64,000 nucleotides of DNA, taken from Niabella aurantiaca DSM 17617. GTDB taxonomy: Bacteria; Bacteroidota; Bacteroidia; Chitinophagales; Chitinophagaceae. Positions 8,315 to 18,229 of the stretch are shown here, piece by piece. The notes below the pieces were generated by a model that saw only the letters and a program-made list of their open reading frames with translations, was not told the origin of the DNA and did no database searches. The position numbers and the translations under genes are program-made. Location: assembly GCF_000374125.1 (NCBI RefSeq), contig NZ_KB893634.1, positions 1 through 64,000 on the forward strand, in the 5' to 3' direction. Each line of letters opens with the position of its first letter. Position 1 is the stretch's first letter.

Positions 8315-10636
8315 TTACTTTATTTTCTGACCCTGAGCTTTCAGGATGATTGCCCCGTCATCAGGATTGTTAGACGGAATGGTCTGAATTTTTAATTTCA
8401 GTAACACGTCGTCTTCTCTTTTGGTCACGTTCGGAATGAACTTACCATTGAAGTAGAATCCTTCGCAAGCAAAGTTCTGATTGCTCGGCCAGGGACCATC
8501 AAAGTAGCTTCCGTGTGTCGGGTTTGCACCATAAGGAGCGATATAACCCTTAGGACCAGTCCAGCTGTATTGGTAGTTACCCAGGTAAGGATAGTTCGGG
8601 TTGAACGGACCTACTACCGCGCGGGTAATTTTACCACCGTTATAAATACGGTAGTTCACCTTCAGGTAACCATTGTACAACCAGATACCATCGTACTGAT
8701 ATGATGAGCTGTTTGTTGGTTCCGGAACGTCATAAGTACCAAAATTAGGATCATTTACTGTAAAGGTCTCTGTACCATTGTAGGCTACGAAAGGCGCAAA
8801 GAGGTAGGGAGGAGGAGTCAGATCATAAGAATCTCCATTTGCTCCGTTCTCGCGGCTGTAATCATTTGCCGCACCACTTCCATCCTGGTCACCTGAAGAA
8901 TTACCCGGAGCGCCGGTAGCACCACGATCGTTAAGGCTAAACCAGATATTGTACCAATTCTGAAGATTCAGCGTACGGCTTCCACCAGGGAAAGGCTCGG
9001 TTGCACCAGGCCAGGGAGTACCAGGGATAGATCCTGTTTGATAAGTTTTTGCCAAAGGACCACCCGGAACTTCACCGGTGTTAATGATATCGCGCAGGCT
9101 CCACTGAGAAGCACGGCCACCGTCATCATCATAACCTTTAGGTGTACCAAACATATAATGGAAATCGATAGAACCTGTTTTCCGTGCAGCTTTCCAGGCC
9201 TCACCCAAACCTTTTTCAGTAACAGCTTCCAGGTCAATGGTCTTTTTCAGATCATAGTCTTCACCTGTACCTGTATTCACCTGAGGAGCTTTTTTCCACA
9301 TCGGCCAGAAATCAACCAGGTCGCCAATCGCCCATCCGGTTTGAGTACCGCTTGGAGAACGCCCTGCTTCTGCATACTGCCAGTAGCAAAGCGGGTTATT
9401 GGTGCTACCAACAGGGAATGAAGATGCATTTTCAGACAGACGGTCGTAGTCGGCCTGAGAGAACGTGTAGATATTGGTCGGGCTCACGCCAACAGGAGCA
9501 ACTGGAGGTGCGCTTTTACCGTATCTTAAACCACCACCGGTGGCTTGCTGACCCGGAAGACCTGAAGGATTCCAGGGCGCAGGATTCGCATATGCACCGG
9601 TAAGCGGGTTAGGAGGATTGTTGGTTCCACCGCCCTGGGCGCCTACAGAAACACCTGCAGCTACACCGGCAGCTCTTACAGCAGCCATGAAAGCAGCATT
9701 CTTAGGATCTTTTGTATAGATGAACTGACGTCCCACAACGTTTGGCACAAGAGGAATAATACCAAAAAGGTCATTTGTGCTTGTCGGAATCATGTAGAGC
9801 TGGTTGGTAGATGTCAACGCCGCATCAATAAACATGATCTCACGACCGTTAAAGGTGTACCAATCCGGGTATTCAGCGATCCGCTGCTCTACATCTACGC
9901 GGTTCAGTTCGTAGGAAGAGTTGATCTTAATGTCTTTATTCACCATCAGCGCGGTATCGTGATAGGTACCAAGGCTGTTCAGCTTCGTTACATTAGGACC
10001 TTGTAATTGATTCAGTGAAATGTCAAGGAAGAATACACGGGGTGTAGCTGTTACGCCGATGGCAATGCCATTTGCGGGCCATGCACCTCCTGCTTTAGGA
10101 CCAAATAGTTTGGAATCGGTGGTATTAAACCAATAGTCTCCATTCTGACCATTGGCTGCCGTAGGATTACCAGGACCAGCCAGGAAGTTAGTACCGTTAG
10201 CACCTGCAGCGCCGGTTGCACCTGTAGCGCCGGTTGCACCTGTGGCGCCATTCGCCCCATTCGCGCCGGTTGCACCTGTAGCACCATTCGCCCCATTCGC
10301 GCCGGTTGCACCTGTAGCACCAGTTGCGCCTGCAGCACCAGCTAATGAAGTACCTGTGCCCCAACCTGAATTAGTTTTCGGACCATACAGCAGTTTACCG
10401 GTTTTGTCGAAATAAAAATCGTTCACGGCACCGTCATTTGCGCCAGGAGCGCCGTTACCGGCAATAATTTGGGTTCCATCAGCACCGGTTGCACCTTGAG
10501 GACCTTGAGCGCCCGCAGCACCAGCAGCACCGTCAGGACCCGCAGGACCTGCAGGACCGGTGTCTCCTTTCTTACAAGAATCCAGACCTGTAAGCAGGGA
10601 AGCTAGAACTAGGACGGATAAGAATGTACGTCTCAT
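8315..10636 (-). CDS. Large collagen-like repeat lipoprotein
   Basis: A 773-residue surface-type protein. Residues 1-21 form a lipoprotein signal (lipobox around LDSC). Gly-X-Y repeats follow at once in two blocks: about residues 24-54 (GPAGPAGPDGAAG...) and about 100-150 (GAT and GAN triplets). Each block is followed by a related short module (NDFYFDKTGKLLYGPK and GDYWFNTTDSKLFGPK), so collagen block plus module is duplicated. The remaining 550 residues are rich in G, N, P, Y and W and match no family I can name. Collagen-like lipoproteins in bacteria form trimeric stalks. A surface or adhesion role is an inference. It has its own terminator and no co-directional partner close by. Confidence 0.8.
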   Translation of the reverse strand: MRRTFLSVLVLASLLTGLDSCKKGDTGPAGPAGPDGAAGAAGAQGPQGATGADGTQIIAGNGAPGANDGAVNDFYFDKTGKLLYGPKTNSGWGTGTSLAGAAGATGATGATGANGANGATGATGANGANGATGATGATGATGAAGANGTNFLAGPGNPTAANGQNGDYWFNTTDSKLFGPKAGGAWPANGIAIGVTATPRVFFLDISLNQLQGPNVTKLNSLGTYHDTALMVNKDIKINSSYELNRVDVEQRIAEYPDWYTFNGREIMFIDAALTSTNQLYMIPTSTNDLFGIIPLVPNVVGRQFIYTKDPKNAAFMAAVRAAGVAAGVSVGAQGGGTNNPPNPLTGAYANPAPWNPSGLPGQQATGGGLRYGKSAPPVAPVGVSPTNIYTFSQADYDRLSENASSFPVGSTNNPLCYWQYAEAGRSPSGTQTGWAIGDLVDFWPMWKKAPQVNTGTGEDYDLKKTIDLEAVTEKGLGEAWKAARKTGSIDFHYMFGTPKGYDDDGGRASQWSLRDIINTGEVPGGPLAKTYQTGSIPGTPWPGATEPFPGGSRTLNLQNWYNIWFSLNDRGATGAPGNSSGDQDGSGAANDYSRENGANGDSYDLTPPPYLFAPFVAYNGTETFTVNDPNFGTYDVPEPTNSSSYQYDGIWLYNGYLKVNYRIYNGGKITRAVVGPFNPNYPYLGNYQYSWTGPKGYIAPYGANPTHGSYFDGPWPSNQNFACEGFYFNGKFIPNVTKREDDVLLKLKIQTIPSNNPDDGAIILKAQGQKIK
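10190..10340. repeat. Tandem repeat array coding for Gly-Ala-Thr / Gly-Ala-Asn triplets
   Basis: Within the collagen-like gene, blocks such as GCGCCGGTTGCACCTGTAGC recur with 9- and 18-base periods, and the unit CCATTCGCCCCATTCGCGCC occurs twice in full. The near-identity at DNA level suggests recent expansion by slippage or recombination, so copy number may vary between strains. Confidence 0.75.
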
Positions 10637-10808
10637 AAAAGTTTAATTTAATTTTATTGACTAGTTAATGATTAAATAATGCCTACTCTAAGAACTGCTT
10701 TTCGGCTTACGCAGGGTTGATTTTTTTATTATGCCACAAGAATACGATGTTCTGTTTTTACTTTTACTAACAAAGGACATAAAGTGATTTTTGAAGGACG
10801 AAACGCAT

Positions 10809-11582
10809 TTAAAAAACAATACGTCCTTCATTTTTGCGCTTATCCGAAACAATTTTATACAAACGGCTCATGCCAATTTTGCTAAGGGATTTGTTAATTT
10901 CATTCCCGTTGGTCAATTTTAACTTGCACTCTTTATTAAACACATCACTATCAAGATACACGATCTTTGAAATGTTAATGATGGTGCTTTTATCAATCCG
11001 GACAAGCTCTTTTAAATGAATGCGCTGATCAATGAACGTGATGTTTTCATTAACCGTTTTCTGAGTACCGTCTTTAAATGTGATCTCACAAATGTTGCGG
11101 TTGGATTCTACAAAAAGAATATCCCGCTGGTTCACATACAGCAGCGACCGGTTGGCTTTTAATGTAATAAAATGATCTTCAATAGCGTCTTTTGATTCTT
11201 CATACAAAAGGCCAATGACCCGGCTTACGGACTTCCGGAGATCATTGGAATTAATGGGTTTCATGATCAGCGATGTAACGCCGATGTCAATAATGCTCTG
11301 CAGCTGGCTCAGCTGATTGGGAGACGCCGCAACAATGATTTTAACCCGGAATATTTTTTGTTTTATAAGGTTCTCTATTATTTCAAATTCCTTATTCTTT
11401 AATAACTTAAGATCAAATATGAGGATATCCGGCCGGTGCAAAAAGATCGCACCGATGGCTTGTTCCATAGTGGAGCAATAATCCAGGAATTGCAATTGGT
11501 TATCAGTTACACTTTCTATTTTAAATTTCAGCAAATTCCATGAAACCTTGTCCTCCTCAACAATCTGAATTTTAAAACTCAT
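10809..11582 (-). CDS. LytTR-family response regulator
   Basis: A 257-residue regulator. Residues 1-120 form a receiver domain with the acidic pocket EED (9-11), the phospho-acceptor in ILIFDLKLL (Asp57) and the conserved Lys in LIMKPI (Lys108). Residues about 135-245 form a LytTR DNA-binding domain, recognised from the pattern LLYVNQRDILFVESNRNICE and the later FIRID-like LVRIDKSTIINISKI segment. No LytS-type histidine kinase lies next to it, so it is an orphan here. The upstream 500 bases are very A+T rich. Its targets are unknown. The neighbouring collagen-like gene is a candidate by position only. Confidence 0.85.
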   Translation of the reverse strand: MSFKIQIVEEDKVSWNLLKFKIESVTDNQLQFLDYCSTMEQAIGAIFLHRPDILIFDLKLLKNKEFEIIENLIKQKIFRVKIIVAASPNQLSQLQSIIDIGVTSLIMKPINSNDLRKSVSRVIGLLYEESKDAIEDHFITLKANRSLLYVNQRDILFVESNRNICEITFKDGTQKTVNENITFIDQRIHLKELVRIDKSTIINISKIVYLDSDVFNKECKLKLTNGNEINKSLSKIGMSRLYKIVSDKRKNEGRIVF

Positions 11583-12093
11583 AGATAATCACAGCTTGTT
11601 TTATAATAAGTTAGTTTTTCGCAGTTATGTTTTTACAAATGACAACCCCTAACATCTTTAACCCCATAACAGAAAAAAACGCATTGGTAGGTGCAATATA
11701 TATTAACTTTTATAAAAATATTAACTTTTTTTCATAATTTTTTTTTCACAATTATTACAACATATTCATAATAAGCGTTTTATGAAATTGTTTTTCACAA
11801 AAAAATAATGCTTCTGAAAAGCCGGGAAAGGGAAAAAGTGATTTTGCTATGTGCAGAAGATCCGTCAGAACTATTGAAGCCCTGAGCGGGGTGTTTCTAT
11901 TTTTCGCGGGTGCGGCAGAACAATGCAGGCGATCTGGAGCCATACAGGCTGACCCGGCACGCTCGAATTGAAAAAGACCATCCATCGCCCTGCAATGATC
12001 TCTTCTTCCGAAGACCGGAAAGGAAAAACAAAAGCAGTCATATGATCTCTCAGCCCCATCGCGGGGTATATTAAAAACTAAACAACTTACCTG
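11583..12093. other. Intergenic, A+T-rich leader of the LytTR gene
   Basis: About 510 bases. Bases 11590-11800 are strongly A+T rich with homopolymer runs and probably hold the regulator's promoter. The rest is of average composition. Short minus-strand frames at 11755-11985 and 11871-12059 have no family resemblance and are not called. Confidence 0.45.
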
Positions 12094-13905
12094 TCAGGAC
12101 GGGAGCGGCTCATACACTTCCTTTTTGCGCTCACCGATCTGCTGCCGCCACATTGCATAGTAGAGTCCTTTCTGTTCGAGCAATGCTTCGTGGTTTCCGG
12201 TTTCAACAATCTCTCCTTTTTCCAGTACATAGATCCTGTCAGCATGCAAAATGGTGCTTAGCCGGTGAGCGATCAGTACCGTTATCTGGTTCTTTTTGGA
12301 AGAAACAACTTTTATGGTTTTGGTGATCTCTTCTTCCGTGATCGAATCCAGTGCTGAAGTAGCCTCATCAAAGATCAGGAGGTTCGGATGCCGCAGCAAC
12401 GCCCTTGCAATGGCAATGCGCTGTTTTTCACCGCCGCTGAGTTTTAATCCGCCCTCGCCGATCACTGTATCCAGTCCGTTCTCCGCCCGGGCCAGCAGAC
12501 CGGTACAGCTGGCCTTTTCCAAGGCATCGGCCAGATCATTGTCTGTAGCCTGGGGGTTTACAAACAACAGGTTTTCCCGGATGGTTCCGGCAAACAGCTG
12601 AGTATCCTGCGTTACAAAACCGATCTGCACCCGCAGCTGGTCAAAATCGATCGCATCCCCATTTACATGATCGTAACAGATCGTTCCTTTTGCCGGCCGG
12701 TACAGGCCTACCAGTAATTTCACCAGCGTACTTTTCCCCGATCCGCTCGGGCCTACAAAGGCGATCGTTTCGCCCTTCGTTACGGCAAAGGAAATATCAT
12801 TCAGCGCATTGAACTGAGCTGTCTGGTGCCGGAATACCACGTTGTTAAATTCCAGCGTTTCGATCATCCCGATCTGCCGGGGCTGTACCGGCCGGGGCTC
12901 CGCTTTCCGCTGCATGAGTTTGTGAAAATTATACAGCGAAGCTTCGGCCTCACGGTAAGAAATGATGATGTTCCCGATCTCCTGCATCGGGCCAAAAATA
13001 AAAAATCCATAAAACGACAGGGAAAGGTATTGTCCCGGGGAAATGGCATCCTTATAGATCAGCCACAGCAAGGTAAATGCAATCACCTGTTGCAGAAAAT
13101 TCACCATCGTACCCTGTATAAAGCTCAGCGCCCGGATGCTCTTTACTTTCTTCAGCTCCAGCCCGAGTATCTTAAAGGTATTGTTATTAAGCCGCCGCAC
13201 CTCCTGCTCGGTCAATCCAAGGCTTTTCACGATCTCAATATTGCGCAGGCTTTCTGTTGTAGTACCGGCCAGCGCGGTCGTTTCTTTTACAATATTTTTC
13301 TGGATCACCTTGATGCGCCGGCTGAGCAGACTGGTTACGTAGGCAATGGCAAAAATTCCGATTGCATATACCGGCATGATGGACCAGTGCAGCTGAAATG
13401 CATATACAGAAACAAAAACGATGCTTACAATAATGACAAAAAAAACATTGATAAAACTGGTAATGAATTTTTCCGTATCGGTCCGCACTTTGGTCAGGAT
13501 CGAAAGCGTTTCCCCGCTCCGTTGGTCTTCAAAATCCTGGTAAGGAAGCCGCATGGAGTGTTTTAAGCCATCCGTGAATATAGTAGCCCCGAATTTCTGA
13601 ATGATCACATTTACAAAATAGTCCTGGAACGCCTTGGCGATACGGCTTACCATTGCTGTACCAATGAGCAGCATAAGGAAGAAGAAAAGCCCGTGCTGCC
13701 CCTTCGCGCCAAAAAGATACTGGTGCTCCGTACGCGGCAGGGTTTTCGCCGGATCAAAATGATGCGGGTGGGTGGCAAAAAGATCGAGCAGCTTTCCGCT
13801 GATCAGCGGGGCAAAAAGCGAAAAAACCTGGTTTACAGCTGCCAGTAATAGCGCCAGCATTACCAGCCAGCGATAAGGTTTTATGTATTGAAGGAGAATG
13901 CGCAT
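12094..13905 (-). CDS. ABC exporter, fused permease and ATPase (type IV exporter fold)
   Basis: A 603-residue half-transporter. Residues 1-320 hold six membrane helices with the intracellular loops of an MsbA/LmrA-type exporter. Residues about 350-590 form the nucleotide-binding domain with Walker A GPSGSGKST, Q-loop FVTQDTQLF, signature LSGGEKQRIAIARAL, Walker B LLIFDEATSALDS and H-loop IAHRLSTI, all intact. It should work as a homodimer in the inner membrane exporting a lipid, peptide or drug. The substrate cannot be told from sequence. It is a single gene with no partner half-transporter and points away from the glycan block that follows. Confidence 0.9.
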   Translation of the reverse strand: MRILLQYIKPYRWLVMLALLLAAVNQVFSLFAPLISGKLLDLFATHPHHFDPAKTLPRTEHQYLFGAKGQHGLFFFLMLLIGTAMVSRIAKAFQDYFVNVIIQKFGATIFTDGLKHSMRLPYQDFEDQRSGETLSILTKVRTDTEKFITSFINVFFVIIVSIVFVSVYAFQLHWSIMPVYAIGIFAIAYVTSLLSRRIKVIQKNIVKETTALAGTTTESLRNIEIVKSLGLTEQEVRRLNNNTFKILGLELKKVKSIRALSFIQGTMVNFLQQVIAFTLLWLIYKDAISPGQYLSLSFYGFFIFGPMQEIGNIIISYREAEASLYNFHKLMQRKAEPRPVQPRQIGMIETLEFNNVVFRHQTAQFNALNDISFAVTKGETIAFVGPSGSGKSTLVKLLVGLYRPAKGTICYDHVNGDAIDFDQLRVQIGFVTQDTQLFAGTIRENLLFVNPQATDNDLADALEKASCTGLLARAENGLDTVIGEGGLKLSGGEKQRIAIARALLRHPNLLIFDEATSALDSITEEEITKTIKVVSSKKNQITVLIAHRLSTILHADRIYVLEKGEIVETGNHEALLEQKGLYYAMWRQQIGERKKEVYEPLPS

Positions 13906-14151
13906 AGGTGATAACGGATTCTAAAATTTACGCCAAAATAAAAATTTCCTGTTTACCGTGAAATTTTTCTTTACTCCAACAAACAAACGAAACAAAAGTT
14001 TGCGCTCGTAGGTCTGCAACGCAGGCAGTTTAAAAGCTGCCATTTCAATAGCTTGCAGCAAAAAAACAGGAGCATCCGCTATATGAATCATTCAATTGAC
14101 TATTTTTATGCCGAATAAAATTTTCTGCAAAAAAACCGAGCCAATATTCTT

Positions 14152-14859
14152 ATGAGCAACAGTATTAGTTACACTCCTTTGGAAAAACTGTCTGTAGGTA
14201 ATCCCGTTCACCGGATCAATTATCTCAAAAAGGCATGCACCGGCAGAAATGTGCTCGATCTTGGATGTTATGACGAAACTGCACTGGTAAAAAATGACTC
14301 GGGCTTTTATCTTTTTGATGAGATTTCCGCAGTCTGTAAAACGCATATCGGTGTGGACAATTCCGCACAGATGCCGGAGGAGGGGATTTTATATACCGAA
14401 AATATCAAAATGTTGAAAGGAGACATTTATCATCTCGAAAAACTGGATTTTAACCACCAGGAAATCGATGTTATCATCGCAGGTGAGCTTATCGAACATT
14501 TACCCGACACGCTCATGTTCTTAAAAAAAATGAAAAGCATGTTTCAGGGAAAAAGGCTTATATGTTCAACACCCAATGCTACTTCTTTTTTTAATCTCGG
14601 GCTTGCGTTTATCAAAAGAGAATCCGCCCATAAAGATCATTTTCAAGTGTATTCTTACAAAACCCTGAATACATTATGCCGGAATGCCGGGTTCGGACAT
14701 TGGCACATTATCCCGTATCACGTACGATTTACCGAAATGATTCTGAACTCACGTGGCTTAAAAAAGGAATTGGTAAAGATTTCCGAGAAGCTGGTGAATT
14801 TTATGGAATATTGTTTTCCTTTAACCGGAGGAGGTTATATTATAGATATAGTACTTTAA
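14152..14859 (+). CDS. Class I SAM-dependent methyltransferase
   Basis: A 235-residue protein with the Rossmann motifs of a class I methyltransferase: motif I NVLDLGCYDE (about residues 35-44), an acidic motif II region (HIGVDNSAQ), motif post-I with IIAGELIEHL and motif III-like KRLICSTPNAT. The E-H-L segment after motif II resembles UbiE/COQ5-like and glycan-tailoring enzymes. The next gene is a glycosyltransferase 49 bases downstream on the same strand, so a sugar or glycolipid substrate is the best guess. Confidence 0.75.
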   Translation: MSNSISYTPLEKLSVGNPVHRINYLKKACTGRNVLDLGCYDETALVKNDSGFYLFDEISAVCKTHIGVDNSAQMPEEGILYTENIKMLKGDIYHLEKLDFNHQEIDVIIAGELIEHLPDTLMFLKKMKSMFQGKRLICSTPNATSFFNLGLAFIKRESAHKDHFQVYSYKTLNTLCRNAGFGHWHIIPYHVRFTEMILNSRGLKKELVKISEKLVNFMEYCFPLTGGGYIIDIVL

Positions 14860-14908
14860 GCCATCCGGAATCATTTATTTTGTACCTAACCATTAATGCC
14901 CCTATTTC

Positions 14909-15706
14909 ATGCCGGATAAAACGCATACATTCGTGATACCTGCTTATAAGGACTCTCCACATCTGGAGAACTGCGTAAAAAGTTTGCTACAGCAAACCAG
15001 GCCGACAAATATTCTTATCGCCACTTCTACCCCATCTGATCATATAAAAAATATTGTAGCTCGTCACCACATCCCTTATTTTATCTCCGATGAAACCAGC
15101 TCTATTGCCGGCGACTGGAACTTTGCCATGAGTAAGGCAACTACACGGTATGTGACCATTGCCCACCAGGACGACCTCTACGATAAAGACTTTACAAAAG
15201 AAGTACTTACCAGGCTGAACCAATCTCAAAACAAAAAACCATTAATGGTATTTACAGGTTATACGGATCTTGTAAATGGAGCAGAACGAAAAAGGTCGCT
15301 TAACGCTTTTGTAAAAAACGCTCTGCTTTTTCCATTTCGCATCAAAAATACGATTCAGAATAAATGGGTCAAAAAAGCGGTATTGGCCCTTGGCAATTCT
15401 ATTTGTTGTCCGTCGGTTACCCTGGACCGGCAGAGCATTCAGGAAATACAATTCTCAAACCGATACACCTGTGTGCTGGACTGGGTAGCCTGGCTGGCCC
15501 TTGCCAAACAAAAAGGGGCTTTTATTTATATCGAGAAAAAACTTGTAAAGCATCGCATCCATGAAGATTCAGAAACAACCAACCAGATCAAAATAGGAAA
15601 ACGCCAACAGGAAGAACTGACGGTTTTGCAGTCTATATGGGGTAAATCTATAGGGCAACTGATCTCAAAGGTCTATACAAGGGGGCTGAATGATAATAAA
15701 ATTTAA
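14909..15706 (+). CDS. Family 2 glycosyltransferase
   Basis: A 265-residue GT-A fold enzyme. It opens with FVIPAYKDSPHLENC, the nucleotide-binding start of GT2, has SIAGDWNFAMSKA in the middle and the metal-binding DxD-type motif IAHQDDLYD (about residues 88-96). The later LDWVAWLALAKQKGAF block is the usual acceptor-side segment. It is probably co-transcribed with the methyltransferase upstream. Its stop lies one base from the end of the convergent TPR membrane protein. Donor and acceptor are unknown. Confidence 0.85.
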   Translation: MPDKTHTFVIPAYKDSPHLENCVKSLLQQTRPTNILIATSTPSDHIKNIVARHHIPYFISDETSSIAGDWNFAMSKATTRYVTIAHQDDLYDKDFTKEVLTRLNQSQNKKPLMVFTGYTDLVNGAERKRSLNAFVKNALLFPFRIKNTIQNKWVKKAVLALGNSICCPSVTLDRQSIQEIQFSNRYTCVLDWVAWLALAKQKGAFIYIEKKLVKHRIHEDSETTNQIKIGKRQQEELTVLQSIWGKSIGQLISKVYTRGLNDNKI

Positions 15707-15707
15707 C

Positions 15708-17777
15708 TTACCGTTTCTGGTCAATCGCCCATTTTAAATTGGCCGGTGCATTCGGATGTTTCGGGTTCAGCTGCAAAGCTTTTTGGCAGGCTTCCCGGGC
15801 CTTATCCCACTTTTTTAACATGTTGTAGGCTGCACAGATATTGTTATATGCGTCTGCGTTATCCGGGGCTATAGACAGTACCTGTTCACAGGTTCGGATG
15901 CACTCCTCATACTTCCCTGCATTGTACTGTTCCAGACTGATATTGATGTAATTAATTACGGAAACCGCATCGGTAATATTTTTTGGCGGTGGTATTATCG
16001 CTTTTCGTTGCCGGGCAGCCTGTAAATACTGCAGGGCTCCCGGATCACCGGGGCTTAACTGCAATACGATAGCGGCGGTTTGCTTTAACTTGTCCCACAT
16101 ACCCAACGCCTGGCAGGCGCCCATTAAGACTTTATAGGATATATAGGACCTGCTGTTGATTGCCAGGGCTTTTTCCGCCAGGTTTTTTGCATCTTCAAAC
16201 TTGTTCTGCTCCAGGTAATAGCGTGCAAAATAGCTGTAACTCTCATCATCATTCGGCGCCAATACCAATGCCGTAGTAAAGTTCTCTACGGCCTTGCTGT
16301 GCTCTCTCAGTCCGCCATAGGCAATACCCAGGTTAATATACAAAAGATTATACCCTGAATTGAATTCTTTGGCCTTATTGAATAAGACAACCGCCTGTTT
16401 GTAATCACCCTTTGCCATCAGTGTCAATCCATAGTTCATCCACCCCCTGCCGTTCTTTGGGCTTTTTTCAGTTACGTCCTTCCACAAGGACTCTTCATTA
16501 TCCCAAACCTGGTTACGCTTATATACGCCAAATGCATTGGCCAGGATAATCAGCAGAAACCCGGCCACCAGGTATCTATAATTTTTATGCCTGAGAAAAA
16601 CCGATTTGCGTTTTGTGACGAACAAGCTCAATGCCGTCACTACACTCAAGGTCAATCCGACAAAAGCAAAATACATCCGGTGGTCATTCATAACCTCGGC
16701 AAAGGGTACCAGCGATGTCGGCAACAGTGAAGCCGCAAACCAGATCAGCCCAAATGCTACCGGCCGGGTTGCAGGGCGACGGGAGGTCTTAAAAATCGTA
16801 ATCACCAATGCAATAACGAACAACACGCCTATAAGGATCCGGAAGTCAAGCGGGTTGCTGATCACCCCCAGATCTGTATCAGCGCTCAGATCAAAGGGCA
16901 AAAAGAACGACCGGAAATAATGAAACCAAACATAGGTTTGTGTGAGCCAGCTATAGCCCAGCGGATTTGACATTCCATGAGATGTCGACACTTGAGTTAT
17001 TTTTGAAAGGGTATATAACTGAACCGCCGCAACCACTGCGACCAGGGGCAGCAGCATCCGGATGCTGTTGACCACTTTCCCTATATTCGGCTTTCTGAGG
17101 GCATCGTACAGTGAGATCTCCTTTTCAAAAAGAAGGATGTAGAAAAATAATAATATCGGCAATACAGGGACGGTCTCCTTCGCAAAAACCCCAGCCGCAG
17201 CCAGCAGGATATATACCCCATATTTTCGCTTCTGCGGATATGTAATATACGTCAGAAAGGAGGCCACAATAAAAAAAGTTGAAAGCACATCCGAGCGCGA
17301 GATCATATAATTGATGGTTTCCGCAACCACCGTATGCAGGCCAAACCACCCCGCTCCTGCCAGCGCTATAAACGGGGCCCAGTCAGGACGAATGGCTTTG
17401 CGGATCAGCTGCCGATACATAAAAAACACCATGATGCACAAACCGATATGCCATAGGAATGTAGACCATTGAAATACAACCGGGTTCAACCCGCCGGCCA
17501 GCGAATAATCGATGGCCAGTGTGGTTGTTACCAGGGGTCGTAATCCCCTGTGCGTAGGGCTGGTACTAAACAGATCCGCATTGGTAAAGAACTCAGGAAT
17601 ATTACTCAAATTGCGGATCGCCAAATTTTCCTGAATGGTATGACTGTCGTCAAAATGAAAACCGTTGTCAAAATGGTTGGCGTAGGCGAGCAGCAATAAA
17701 ATCAATAATAATAAGCCGGAAATAAGCAGGCTTTTTCGTTTCTTCGTTTTTACGGGAGCTACAATTATTTTGGTCAT
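15708..17777 (-). CDS. TMTC-like multi-span membrane protein with C-terminal TPR repeats
   Basis: A protein of about 689 residues. After one helix near the N-terminus comes the periplasmic loop GFHFDDSHTI, whose paired Asp is placed like the catalytic DD/DE motif of GT-C enzymes. About ten membrane helices follow to residue 410, then roughly seven TPR units (about 440-685) with W-x-x-Y/F-x-A spacing. The layout resembles eukaryotic TMTC O-mannosyltransferases and bacterial TPR-GT-C proteins, so lipid-linked sugar transfer to proteins is a reasonable guess (inference). The ATG at 17777 (MTKIIVAPVKTKKRK) is preferred to an in-frame GTG at 17816 because it directly precedes a basic and hydrophobic anchor. 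Confidence 0.75.
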   Translation of the reverse strand: MTKIIVAPVKTKKRKSLLISGLLLLILLLLAYANHFDNGFHFDDSHTIQENLAIRNLSNIPEFFTNADLFSTSPTHRGLRPLVTTTLAIDYSLAGGLNPVVFQWSTFLWHIGLCIMVFFMYRQLIRKAIRPDWAPFIALAGAGWFGLHTVVAETINYMISRSDVLSTFFIVASFLTYITYPQKRKYGVYILLAAAGVFAKETVPVLPILLFFYILLFEKEISLYDALRKPNIGKVVNSIRMLLPLVAVVAAVQLYTLSKITQVSTSHGMSNPLGYSWLTQTYVWFHYFRSFFLPFDLSADTDLGVISNPLDFRILIGVLFVIALVITIFKTSRRPATRPVAFGLIWFAASLLPTSLVPFAEVMNDHRMYFAFVGLTLSVVTALSLFVTKRKSVFLRHKNYRYLVAGFLLIILANAFGVYKRNQVWDNEESLWKDVTEKSPKNGRGWMNYGLTLMAKGDYKQAVVLFNKAKEFNSGYNLLYINLGIAYGGLREHSKAVENFTTALVLAPNDDESYSYFARYYLEQNKFEDAKNLAEKALAINSRSYISYKVLMGACQALGMWDKLKQTAAIVLQLSPGDPGALQYLQAARQRKAIIPPPKNITDAVSVINYINISLEQYNAGKYEECIRTCEQVLSIAPDNADAYNNICAAYNMLKKWDKAREACQKALQLNPKHPNAPANLKWAIDQKR

Positions 17778-18229
17778 AAGCTTTATTGTTCTCTTCAGCC
17801 CCAGCGGAATCAACACCAGGTCATAAACGTCCGCTAGCCGAAAAGCATGGTGCGCAAAGTTAACCCAAATTGCATAATGCTGTACAAATCGCTGGAATTT
17901 GCTCTTGGTGATCCGGGTGTGGCCGGAATAAACTGCACCAGATTTTCAGGTAAAGGCAGAGCGCATTTCATTTAATGCTTTGGGAAAAGTATGGTTTTAT
18001 AAAATCCAGAACGGATCGGAAGTCTTTTGATGAAAATCAAAAGCTGCTTTTACAGGCCCGGGCACTGAAGGCTTCTGCTATAAAGTTAAGGAGTTTATTT
18101 ATTGCAAAAAACGAAAAACACGCGTAAAAATCTTTTTACATTGCGGGGCCAGACGAGTCTTTTGCCTGCGCATTTGCGAAAACCCGAATGACCGGCTTAT
18201 ATTTGTATATAAAATAAAACTAATAGTAC
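17778..18229. other. Intergenic between divergent glycan genes
   Basis: About 450 bases. It holds the promoter of the downstream glycosyltransferase (18173-18205). I see no other gene or repeat. Confidence 0.5.
18173..18205 (+). promoter_or_regulatory. Bacteroidota-type promoter (TTTG-N21-TATATTTG)
   Basis: TTTG at 18173-18176, a 21-base spacer and TATATTTG at 18198-18205 match the sigma-ABfr consensus. The start codon follows 25 bases later. Confidence 0.65.

Noticed and set aside
10190-10340. Regular repeats taken as a CRISPR array
   Set aside because: There are no unique spacers. The repeats are in-frame Gly-X-Y codons of the collagen-like gene.
11755-12059. Short minus-strand frames downstream of the ABC exporter
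   Set aside because: They have no recognisable signal or domain, overlap each other in different frames and reach into an A+T-rich leader.
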